From Demequina sp. NBRC 110055 (lineage in GTDB: Bacteria; Actinomycetota; Actinomycetes; Actinomycetales; Demequinaceae): a DNA stretch of 64,000 bases. This document shows, one piece after another, positions 56,840 through 64,000 of this stretch (positions within the stretch are counted from its first letter, which is position 1; each line of letters opens with the position of its first letter). The position numbers were made by a program, and so were the translations under genes. The notes beneath the pieces were generated by a model that saw nothing but the letters and a program-made list of their open reading frames with translations, searched no databases and was not told the origin of the DNA. The stretch covers positions 62,001 through 126,000 of the forward strand of contig NZ_BBRL01000009.1 of assembly GCF_002090135.1 (NCBI RefSeq). Reading direction: 5' to 3'.

Positions 56840-58597
56840 GTGACTCCTCCCCGCCCCCTCGTCCAATGGCGCCCCACCCTCCGGGTCGCGGGCTCCGATC
56901 GCGCCACCCTGCTCGGTCTCGCCGTCGTCGCGGGCGTCCTATCCGGGCTCGGCGCCGTGGCGTTCCGTTGGCTCGTCGAGCACGCCACGCTCGCCTTCTC
57001 CGGCCAGCCCGACTACGCCGCGACCACCGACCACCCGTCACATCCGTGGGTGCCCGGACTCGGAGGATGGTTCGTCATCCTGGCGCCCGTCATCGGCGGC
57101 CTGATCTACGGCCCGCTGGTGCACCGATTCGCCCGCGAGGCGCGCGGCCACGGCGTCCCTGAGGTGATGTACGCGATCCAGCGCAAGGGCGGGCGGATCG
57201 CCGGTAAGGTCGCCTTCGTCAAGGCGGTGGCCTCCGCGGTGACCATCGGCTCGGGCGGCTCGGTGGGCCGCGAGGGCCCCATCGTGCAGATCGGCTCTGC
57301 GCTCGCATCGACGCTCGGTCGCATGGTCCGTGTCCCCGGGGCACAGCTGCCCCTGCTCGTGGCGTGCGGCGCCGCCGGCGGTATCGCGGCGACGTTCAAC
57401 GCGCCGCTGGCCGGAGTCTTCTTCGCGCTTGAGCTCCTGCTCGGATCGTTCGCGGTGGGCTCGTTCGCCGCGGTCGTCATCGCCTCCGTGACCGCGTCCG
57501 TCATCGCACGCGGCATCCTCGGGAACGAGGCATTCCTCGTCCTGCCCGAGTTTTCCGTGGGCCACGTCAGCGAATACGCCCTCTTCGCCGCCCTCGGGCT
57601 TGCCGCCGGCGCGCTCGGCGTGGGCTTCTCGAAGGTCCTGTACTGGTTCGAGGACGCGGCCGACCGCGTCTGGCGCGGGCCAGAATGGCTCCGGCCCGCC
57701 GCGGGCGGCCTGCTCCTGGGCGTATTGGTCTTCGTGCTGCCACAGATGTATGGCGTGGGCTACCCCGTGCTCGAGGGCGCCGTCATGGGCGACTATGTCG
57801 TCCCGTTCCTCCTCCTTCTCTTGGTCGCCAAGGTGGTCGCCACCTCCCTCACCATCGCCATCGGCGGCTCGGGAGGCGTGTTCGCGCCGTCGCTGTTCCT
57901 GGGCGCGATGCTCGGCGCCGCCGTCGGGCAGGCGGCCGATGCCGTGGTTCCCGGGCTCGACCTTTCCCCCGGTGCGTACGCGATCGTGGGCATGGCCGCC
58001 GTGTTCGCGGGATCCTCTCGCGCGCCGATCACCGCGGTGCTGATCCTCTTCGAGCTCACGGGCGAATACTCGGTCATTCTCCCGCTGATGCTCGCCGTGG
58101 TGATCGCGACCGCGACGTCCTCGCTGCTGAGCCGCGAGACCATCTACACGGCGAAACTGCGCCGGCGCGGCATCGACCTCACACGCCACGCCGCGCGCAC
58201 CGCCAGGCTCGCCCATGTGCAGGTCCGCGAGTTGATGGCGGCGACCCCTCCCACGCTCGGGACTGGGACGCTGGCCACGGTCGCCGCACACCGCATCCTC
58301 GCGGCGGGCCGCTCGAGCCTTCCCGTGGTCTCGGACGACGGCCTGTACGTGGGCATTGTCACGGCCGACGCCGCCGCCCGGGCCCTCGCGGATGACGACG
58401 ACGCCGAGAGCCTCGTCGTCGCGGACGTATCGCAGTGGCGCGACCACATCGGTCCCGAGGATGCCCTCGATGGCGTGCTCGACACCATGCTCGGGGGCGA
58501 CACCGATGACGGCCTTCCCGTGCTCGACGAGGCCGGCCGCGTCGTCGGGTGGCTGGGCCACGACGTGGTCCTCAAGGCAGTGACACAGACCGCCTGA
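56840..58597 (+). CDS. ClC family chloride channel/transporter with CBS domains
   Basis: 585-aa ClC protein. The selectivity-filter signatures are GSGGSVGREGPIVQIG (about 140-155) and GSGGVFAPSLFLGAMLG (about 340), and the gating Glu in GREGP is present. About 430-450 begins a pair of CBS domains (VRELMAATPPTLG; LVVADVSQW) that probably bind adenine nucleotides. The GTG start at 56840 has GGAAG four bases upstream; a longer form from 56795 would overlap the operator. Divergent MarR control of a ClC protein is unusual; acid or halide stress is a possible signal. Confidence 0.93.
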   Translation: MTPPRPLVQWRPTLRVAGSDRATLLGLAVVAGVLSGLGAVAFRWLVEHATLAFSGQPDYAATTDHPSHPWVPGLGGWFVILAPVIGGLIYGPLVHRFAREARGHGVPEVMYAIQRKGGRIAGKVAFVKAVASAVTIGSGGSVGREGPIVQIGSALASTLGRMVRVPGAQLPLLVACGAAGGIAATFNAPLAGVFFALELLLGSFAVGSFAAVVIASVTASVIARGILGNEAFLVLPEFSVGHVSEYALFAALGLAAGALGVGFSKVLYWFEDAADRVWRGPEWLRPAAGGLLLGVLVFVLPQMYGVGYPVLEGAVMGDYVVPFLLLLLVAKVVATSLTIAIGGSGGVFAPSLFLGAMLGAAVGQAADAVVPGLDLSPGAYAIVGMAAVFAGSSRAPITAVLILFELTGEYSVILPLMLAVVIATATSSLLSRETIYTAKLRRRGIDLTRHAARTARLAHVQVRELMAATPPTLGTGTLATVAAHRILAAGRSSLPVVSDDGLYVGIVTADAAARALADDDDAESLVVADVSQWRDHIGPEDALDGVLDTMLGGDTDDGLPVLDEAGRVVGWLGHDVVLKAVTQTA

Positions 58598-58609
58598 GCC
58601 CGCGTGCGG

Positions 58610-58657
58610 GCGCGGTTGCGAGCGCGGTTGCGAGCGCGGTTGCGAGCGCGGTTGCGA
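58610..58657. repeat. 12-bp tandem repeat, four copies
   Basis: GCGCGGTTGCGA repeated exactly four times plus a partial fifth, in the 68-bp gap between the convergent clc and ABC-transporter stops. Likely variable in copy number between strains. Confidence 0.95.
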
Positions 58658-58665
58658 GCGCGGCG

Positions 58666-60582
58666 TCAGTCCCGGCGCTGCTCGGCAGCCAGGCGCGCGT
58701 AGAGGCCCCCCGCGGCGATGAGGGCGCTGTGGCTGCCCGACTCGACAATGCGGCCGCCGTCGACCACGTGAATCACATCCGCGTCGGCAATCGTCGATAG
58801 GCGGTGTGCGACCACAAGCGTGGTGCGCCCCTCGGCCGCGCGCTCGAGCGCCGCCTGGACCACGCGCTCTGACACGGTATCCAGCGCGCTCGTGGCCTCG
58901 TCGAGCAGCAGCACTGGCGGGTCCTTCAGCAGCACGCGCGCGATCGCGATGCGCTGCTTCTCTCCACCCGAGAGCCGGTAGCCGCGCTCCCCCACGATCG
59001 TGTCGTAGCCGTCCTCGAAGGTCATGATCTGGTCATGAATGTTCGCCGCGCGGCACGCCTGCTCGAGGTCTGCATCGGTGGCCTCTGGGCGTGCATACCG
59101 GAGGTTCTCGGCGATGGAGGCGTGGAAGAGGTAGGTCTCCTGGCTCACCACGCCAATGCGGTCCACGATTGACTCGTGCGTGAGCTCGCGCACATCTGCG
59201 CCCGCAAATTCGACCGCTCCTGACGATGCCTCATGGAGCCTGGCTGCGAGGTACACGATCGTGGTCTTACCCGCGCCCGAGGGACCGACGAACGCGACGG
59301 TCTGACCGGGCTGCGCCACGAAGCTCACGCCGTCGAGCGTCGCGGCGCGGTCCGCTCCGGCATCCGGATAGCGGAACATCACGTCGCGGAACTCGACTCG
59401 TCCCACGGGGCCGGGGGCGGACGCCACGTCGCGCGCATCGGGTGCATCGGGTGCATCGACGATGGCAGGAGTGAGGTCCAGGTATTCGAAGATGCGTGCG
59501 AACAGCGCCCTGGAGGTCTGGATCTCCAGGGCCACGCGCATGAGCGCCATGAGCGGGAACAGCAGCCGCCCCTGGATCGCCGTGAAAGCGACGATGGTGC
59601 CGGCGGTGATGGTGGGGTCGATGCCTTGGTCGTTGGACCTCGCGATCAGCAGGCCCGACACCAGGTAGATGACGGCCGGCACCGAGCTCATGATCACCGT
59701 GACGAGGCCGAAGAACCACTGCCCCGACATCGACAGGCGGACCTGGAGGTCGATCTGGTTGGCGTTCTCGGCGCCGTAGCGCTCGGATTCGAGGCGCTGG
59801 CGGTTGTACACCTTAGACAGCAGGATGCCGCTGACGGACAGCGTCTCCTGCGTGATGGCGGTCATCTCCGACAACGACTCCTGGGTGCGTGACGCGAGTC
59901 GCGCCCGCACCTGGCCCACACGCCGCTGGATGGCGACCAGCGCCGGCATCAGGACGACCGCGACGAGCGTCAGCCGCCAGTCGAGCAGGATCATGGCGAC
60001 GAGCGACGCGAGCACCGTGACCGTGTTGCCGATGACGGACGACACGAAGGTGGTCAGCACGCCCGAGACGCCGCCCACGTCGTTCTGTAGACGCGACTGG
60101 ATCACGCCGGTCTTCGTCCGCGTGAAGAACGCGAGGTCCATTGACTGGAGCTTGTCGAACAGCCGGGTGCGCAGGTCGCCGGTGACGTGGTTGCCGACGC
60201 TCGCCGTGACATAGGTCTGCCACACCCCCAGCGCGGCGGTCGCGATGAAGATCACGATGACGAGCGCAACGAGTTCCGCAAGCAGGTCGAGGCGCGGTCC
60301 CGTTCCGTCGGCCGGAAAAAGCGCGCTGTCGAAGATGCGCTCGATGATGAGCGGCGGGACGACGCCAGCGGAGGCCGTCACGATCACCAATGCCGCGGTA
60401 AGCGCGAGCGATGCGCGGTACGGCGTGAACAGAGCAAGGACGCGGCTCCACAGGTCGGGGATCTGGGGAGCCTCGGCGTTGGCGGCGCGCTGCGCGGCCT
60501 CGTCGCGGCCCGACACGCCCCGGCCCGGCCCGTGGCCACCGAGCGCGCTGCGGCGCGAACCAGGCGGGGCAGACATGCTCAT
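58666..60582 (-). CDS. ABC exporter, fused membrane and ATPase domains
   Basis: About 638 aa. A type IV exporter with six membrane helices (about 45-320) and a C-terminal ATPase: Walker A GPSGAGKTT, signature LSGGEKQR, Walker B PVLLLDEATSALD, His switch VVAHRLSTI. It acts as a dimer (MsbA/LmrA type). An N-terminal cytoplasmic tail of about 40 residues precedes the helices. The start codon is uncertain (60582 or 60576). Substrate unknown. Confidence 0.93.
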   Translation of the reverse strand: MSMSAPPGSRRSALGGHGPGRGVSGRDEAAQRAANAEAPQIPDLWSRVLALFTPYRASLALTAALVIVTASAGVVPPLIIERIFDSALFPADGTGPRLDLLAELVALVIVIFIATAALGVWQTYVTASVGNHVTGDLRTRLFDKLQSMDLAFFTRTKTGVIQSRLQNDVGGVSGVLTTFVSSVIGNTVTVLASLVAMILLDWRLTLVAVVLMPALVAIQRRVGQVRARLASRTQESLSEMTAITQETLSVSGILLSKVYNRQRLESERYGAENANQIDLQVRLSMSGQWFFGLVTVIMSSVPAVIYLVSGLLIARSNDQGIDPTITAGTIVAFTAIQGRLLFPLMALMRVALEIQTSRALFARIFEYLDLTPAIVDAPDAPDARDVASAPGPVGRVEFRDVMFRYPDAGADRAATLDGVSFVAQPGQTVAFVGPSGAGKTTIVYLAARLHEASSGAVEFAGADVRELTHESIVDRIGVVSQETYLFHASIAENLRYARPEATDADLEQACRAANIHDQIMTFEDGYDTIVGERGYRLSGGEKQRIAIARVLLKDPPVLLLDEATSALDTVSERVVQAALERAAEGRTTLVVAHRLSTIADADVIHVVDGGRIVESGSHSALIAAGGLYARLAAEQRRD

Positions 60583-60652
60583 GCCGGTAAGCCTATGGCG
60601 GGCCGATGCCACCCCTCACCGCCCGGATGCCCGCGCCTGGGACAATGCACCT

Positions 60653-61120
60653 ATGTCTGCCGCCCCGCATGTTGTCTTCTTCGAGCCTCGCATCCCCAAC
60701 AACACGGGCAACGCGATCCGCCTGTCCGCCTGTACAGGGGCACCGCTGCATCTCGTCGAACCGCTCGGCTTCGACCTGTCGGAGCCCAAGCTCAAGCGCG
60801 CCGGACTGGACTATCACGACCTCGCCTCCATGACCGTTCACGCGGACTTCGACGCGATGCTCGCGACCATGCCGGACTCGCGCGTCTTCGCGTTCACCGC
60901 GCACGCCGAGACCCTCTACTCCGACATCGAGTACCGGCCGGACGACGTGTTGGTGTTCGGACCCGAGCCCACGGGGCTTCCCGAGGAGGTCATGGCTCAC
61001 GAGCGCGTGACTGACCGGGTGCGCATTCCGATGCTGCCGGGGCGCCGGTCACTCAATCTCGCCAACTGCGCGGCGCTCGTAACGTACGAGGCGTGGCGCC
61101 AAGGCGGCTTTGCCGCCTAA
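60653..61120 (+). CDS. trmL: tRNA (cytidine(34)-2'-O)-methyltransferase
   Basis: 155-aa SPOUT methyltransferase that methylates the wobble ribose of tRNA-Leu. Motif 1 VFFEPRIPNNTGNAIRLSACTGAPLHLVEPLGF, motif 2 DVLVFGPEPTGLPEEV and motif 3 RIPMLPGRRSLNLANCAALVTYEAWRQ, forming the knot, are all present. No ribosome binding site; GACAAT ends six bases before the ATG, so it is a leaderless candidate. Confidence 0.95.
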   Translation: MSAAPHVVFFEPRIPNNTGNAIRLSACTGAPLHLVEPLGFDLSEPKLKRAGLDYHDLASMTVHADFDAMLATMPDSRVFAFTAHAETLYSDIEYRPDDVLVFGPEPTGLPEEVMAHERVTDRVRIPMLPGRRSLNLANCAALVTYEAWRQGGFAA

Positions 61121-61233
61121 GCCGTCTCGCACGAAGGCCGGGCGTCGTACACAGGCCCACCACGGCATCGGCCGCATCCACCGTCCCTGGCAGGAAGGCG
61201 CCACCCTCGTCACCGATCCTTAACGTCTTAACT

Positions 61234-61737
61234 ATGCGAGACGAGAGACCCCCTTCCCTCAGCGAGCACGCTCCCCTCGTAAACACCGTGCGGATTCTGG
61301 AGGCGCGGCAGCGGGATGTGGCGGCTAATGTCGCGCCCGATCCCCTCTTCTTCATGACGCTGCAGCAGGCGTTCCTCTTTCAGCATGTGGCGCGCGCGCC
61401 CAGTGGCGTGCCGATGGTGGTGCTAGCGAACCGCGCGCTCACCAGCGCCGCCGCCGTGACCCAGATGGTGCGGCGCATGGCGCTGCGCGGCTTCGTCAAT
61501 GTCGAGCCCCACCCGCACGACGGCAGGTGCCGGTTGGTGACGCCCACCGCCAAGGGCTACCGCGAGTACGAGCACGTGTTCTCGACGGCCGTTCAGGAGG
61601 ACCAGCGGTGGAGCGGATACGTGGCGACGCACCTGCGCCAAGGCCGCGTCATGTCCATCGAGGGATACGCGCGGGCGGGGCTCGAGCTGTGGAGGCTCGA
61701 ACCAGAAGTCACCGGCCGGCGCTACGGCACCGGGTGA
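61234..61737 (+). CDS. MarR-like winged-helix protein
   Basis: 167 aa. ALTSAAAVTQMVRRMALRGFVNVEPHPHDGRCRLVTPTAKGYREYEHVF (about 70-118) is the recognition helix and wing of a MarR-type regulator, with DGR in the wing. The gene is likely leaderless (TAACGT ends seven bases before the ATG). Its 3' end overlaps the opposing MFS gene by 16 bases; whether it regulates that exporter is unknown. Confidence 0.75.
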   Translation: MRDERPPSLSEHAPLVNTVRILEARQRDVAANVAPDPLFFMTLQQAFLFQHVARAPSGVPMVVLANRALTSAAAVTQMVRRMALRGFVNVEPHPHDGRCRLVTPTAKGYREYEHVFSTAVQEDQRWSGYVATHLRQGRVMSIEGYARAGLELWRLEPEVTGRRYGTG

Positions 61738-63092
61738 CGATCGTCGTACTGGCGGAACGTCTCTCCCGTGCGGGCGCGACGGACACGGGTGAGGACGGCG
61801 ATGAGGCCGATGATCGCGAGCCCTCCGAGGAGCGGCGGACACCACAGGCCCACGGCGGTGGCGAGGATGCCCGCATACATGTCTCCCACGCGCGGGCCCC
61901 CGGTGACGACAACCACGAAGATGCCTTGGAGGCGCCCGCGCATCTCGTCGGGCGAGGCCTGGATGATCATGGTCTGACGGAAGATGGCGCTCACCTCATC
62001 GGAGGCACCTAGTCCCGCCATGGCGACGGCCAGCAGGATCATCGCGGGCCAGAAGATTCCCTCCCAGCCCGGTGCGGCCGTGTGGTCCACGCCCTCCATC
62101 ACCAGCACCACGACGCCGAACATCACCGCGAAGGCGCCGAAGGTGGTGATGGCGCGCGCGATTGCCACGCCATGGCGATGCACGTGCGCGACGGGTCCCG
62201 AGAAGAGTGACACCAGGATGGTTCCCACCGCCCCGGCGGCGGTCAACGCCCCCACCGTGAGCGAACCTCCACCCACCACCGTCGCACCGAGCGCGGGGAA
62301 CAGCACATAGGGGCGACCGAAGGTCATCGCCACGACGTCAACGATGAAACTCATCCTGATGTTGGGGCTACGTCGCAGGAACCCTGCCCCCTCGCGGAGC
62401 ATGCCCCACCCCGCCTCCACCTGACGCCCCAGGCGCGGCAGCGCAGGCAAGGTCCACACGCCCAGGAAGCCCGCCGTGAACAGGATCGCGTCGATCGCGA
62501 ACGTCCATGCGAGACCGACCGACGAGGCCATCACGCCCGCAAGCGCCGGCCCGAGCGTTAGCGTCGCGCCAAACGCGATGCCGTTGAGCGCGGTGGCACG
62601 CGACACCAGGTGTGGCGCGAGGATGCGCCCCACGACCGAGCCGCGGGTCGCGCTCGAGATGGTGGACGCGACCGCGTTGAGGGTCGTCACCACATAGAAC
62701 GGCCACACGGGTGCGTGGCCACCGTCGGCATGACGCGCGACGTCCCAGGCCGCGAGCGCAACAAGAGCGAGCGTCGAGGACCATGCCACGAGCGACGAGG
62801 CAATGAGTAGCCGGCGGCGGTCAAAGACGTCGGCGAGGACACCTCCCCACAACCCGGCCACGATCATGGGCAGCAGGGCGATGCCGCCCACGAGCCCCAC
62901 GGCGAACGTGGACGAGGTGATCTCGTAGATCTGCAGGCCGACCGCGACGACCGTCATCTGAGCGCCGATACCCGCGACGGCGCCGCCAATCCACAGCCGC
63001 GCGAACGCGGGCGACTCCTTCAACGGCGCGAGATCGACCAGGCGCCGCCGACGCGCTGGCGGTGCGGCCGTGCCCGGCTCCTCGTGACTCAC
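61722..63092 (-). CDS. MFS transporter, EntS/DHA3 type
   Basis: 456 aa, about twelve hydrophobic segments. FARLWIGGAVAGIGAQMTVVAVGLQIYEITSSTFAVGLVGGIALLPMIVAGLWGGVLADVFDRRRLLIASS is characteristic of the enterobactin-exporter-like DHA3 family, with motif A as GVLADVFDRRRLL. GMRGRLQGIFVVV near residue 385 is also typical. Export of a siderophore or drug is possible; no biosynthesis genes are near. Confidence 0.88.
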   Translation of the reverse strand: MSHEEPGTAAPPARRRRLVDLAPLKESPAFARLWIGGAVAGIGAQMTVVAVGLQIYEITSSTFAVGLVGGIALLPMIVAGLWGGVLADVFDRRRLLIASSLVAWSSTLALVALAAWDVARHADGGHAPVWPFYVVTTLNAVASTISSATRGSVVGRILAPHLVSRATALNGIAFGATLTLGPALAGVMASSVGLAWTFAIDAILFTAGFLGVWTLPALPRLGRQVEAGWGMLREGAGFLRRSPNIRMSFIVDVVAMTFGRPYVLFPALGATVVGGGSLTVGALTAAGAVGTILVSLFSGPVAHVHRHGVAIARAITTFGAFAVMFGVVVLVMEGVDHTAAPGWEGIFWPAMILLAVAMAGLGASDEVSAIFRQTMIIQASPDEMRGRLQGIFVVVVTGGPRVGDMYAGILATAVGLWCPPLLGGLAIIGLIAVLTRVRRARTGETFRQYDDRHPVP

Positions 63093-63219
63093 CGCGGCAG
63101 TCTACGGGCGAGCACGTGACAGCGCGGCCGCGAGGTTCTAGCCTCGAGTCACCGGGCGAGGGGGACCCGGCGTAGGCGGGCCGCGGCCGACCCGCCTGCG
63201 GAGTTGAGGGGAGGTCGGC

Positions 63220-63867
63220 GTGCACCATGTTTCTCATCACGCGCGGGCCCGTCACGGCGCGTGGGCCAGCGGCGTCGTCATGGCACTGATGCTGTCCGGC
63301 TGCCTCTCCGGGCCGGGCACCTTCGAGCCACCCGCCCTTCCCACCGCAGGCGCGTCCGAGACGGCGCTACCAAGGTCGGAACCCACCCCCGGCACGACGC
63401 AAGGCGGGGCGGGGGTGGCAGCCATCGCGGCATCGGCCTGCGGCCTCCTCGACGGCGCCACCCTCGCAAGCGCGACGGGGCACGCGATGGAGCCCGCCGC
63501 CACCGCGGACGACCCCGACGCGCACACCGATGCGCTGCCCACATGCAGGTGGGTGTCTGCCGACGCTCGCGACGACGCGACCCAGACTGCCGAGGTGACC
63601 GTCATGGTCGACCCCACGATCACCGACATCGGAGCGTTCGTCGAGCAGGCCACGGCCGATGCCGACGCCGACGGCCTACCCCATACCCATCTGGCCGTCG
63701 AGGGCGCGGACGTCGCCTTTGGCGGCGACGGCGATGGCTTCGCGGCGGTGGTGGTGGTCTTTGCAGGCGTGGTTCACCAGGTGATTTACTCCGCGCCGGA
63801 CGACGACGATCGTCTGCAGGTCGCCGAGCGACTCGCCGAGGAGATGGCGCAGCGCTCGCACCGATAG
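63220..63867 (+). CDS. lipoprotein with DUF3558-like domain
   Basis: 215 aa. A signal peptide ends in the lipobox LMLSGC with Cys28 as the lipid-anchored residue. A low-complexity linker follows, then a domain with ACGLLDGATLASATGHAME and LPTCRWVSADARDD, the Cys pair pattern of DUF3558 lipoproteins of actinobacteria. The beta-rich end (VVVVFAGVVHQVIYSAP) completes it. GTG start with GGGAGG about five bases upstream. Surface-exposed; function unknown. Confidence 0.8.
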   Translation: MHHVSHHARARHGAWASGVVMALMLSGCLSGPGTFEPPALPTAGASETALPRSEPTPGTTQGGAGVAAIAASACGLLDGATLASATGHAMEPAATADDPDAHTDALPTCRWVSADARDDATQTAEVTVMVDPTITDIGAFVEQATADADADGLPHTHLAVEGADVAFGGDGDGFAAVVVVFAGVVHQVIYSAPDDDDRLQVAERLAEEMAQRSHR

Positions 63868-63950
63868 GAGCGTCGGTCCCTCGGGCTCGTTCGCTCTTGG
63901 CCAAGCCGTCCAATGCGTGCCGTTTGCGCCACGCGTGACAGAATCGCCTC

Positions 63951-64000
63951 ATGCCTGGTACTAACCTCACCCGCGCGGAGGCCGAAGCCCGCGCCGCCAT
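63951..64000 (+). CDS. pepN: aminopeptidase N, first 16 codons
   Basis: The frame starts at the last ATG and reads MPGTNLTRAEAEARAA before the window ends. N-L-T-R-A-E-A-x-x-R-A is the usual beginning of actinobacterial PepN (M1 family zinc aminopeptidase). CAGAAT ends six bases before the ATG and no ribosome binding site exists, which suggests a leaderless transcript. Confidence 0.75.
   Translation, partial: MPGTNLTRAEAEARAA

Noticed and set aside
58610-58663. CRISPR-like repeat array
   Set aside because: Units are 12 bp with no spacers; this is a simple tandem repeat. No CRISPR array or cas gene was seen anywhere in the window.

Overview
The window is high-G+C DNA whose gene content and order (trigger factor, paired clpP1/clpP2, clpX, an archaeal-type valS, polycysteine leader before cysK-cysE, Eis-like acetyltransferases, class E sortase signal) point to an actinobacterium, most likely of the order Micrococcales; the genus cannot be fixed from sequence alone (a Demequina-like or Cellulomonas-like organism is a guess). 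No rRNA genes, CRISPR array or insertion-sequence transposase was found.

Layout. 1-10.6 kb is core: CPBP protease, AhpD-like protein, valS, then on the minus strand clpX, clpP2, clpP1 and tig. A DUF559 nuclease-like gene, flanked by a pair of inverted palindromic repeats, sits between the convergent valS and clpX. 10.7-23.9 kb is accessory metabolism and transport: a sortase-anchored Ig-domain surface protein, a FGGY sugar kinase with a LacI-type operator, marR-MFS, a tetR-MFS-amine oxidase-SRPBCC cluster, a universal stress protein, and a DUF2871 gene and a DHA2 exporter that share one operator.

23,985-42,247 is an 18.3-kb prophage integrated in the 3' half of a tRNA-Pro(TGG) gene, bounded by 44-bp perfect repeats. 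It has a tyrosine integrase at the right end and one compact minus-strand late operon: HTH and sigma-like regulators, HNH, small and large terminase, portal, a fused protease-capsid protein, connectors, tail tube, a frameshifted tail chaperone pair, tape measure, minor tail proteins and a possible holin. I see no endolysin, repressor or replication genes. Its left end carries cargo: a HEPN-motif protein and three small membrane-anchored proteins. A second, 2.6-kb element (42,826-45,469) follows immediately in tRNA-Gly(TCC), bounded by 43-bp repeats, with its own integrase and a two-gene cargo operon. Both elements show direct repeats near both ends that look like integrase arm sites.

45.5-64 kb returns to chromosome: aldo/keto reductase, DUF1761 and SRPBCC proteins, a cysteine biosynthesis unit (seven-Cys leader peptide, cysK, cysE), dps, a CoA-binding protein, two tandem Eis-like acetyltransferases, rpiB, an M13 peptidase, a Cys-rich small peptide, marR divergent from a ClC transporter with a shared operator, an ABC exporter, trmL, a MarR-like regulator, an MFS exporter, a lipoprotein and the first codons of pepN.

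The most interesting signals are the cargo of the two integrated elements (candidate defence or exclusion genes), the palindrome-flanked DUF559 gene, the polycysteine leader of cysK, the prophage's sigma-like protein together with a repeated motif before terS and portal, and a surface protein whose 14-residue repeats mimic its own sortase signal.
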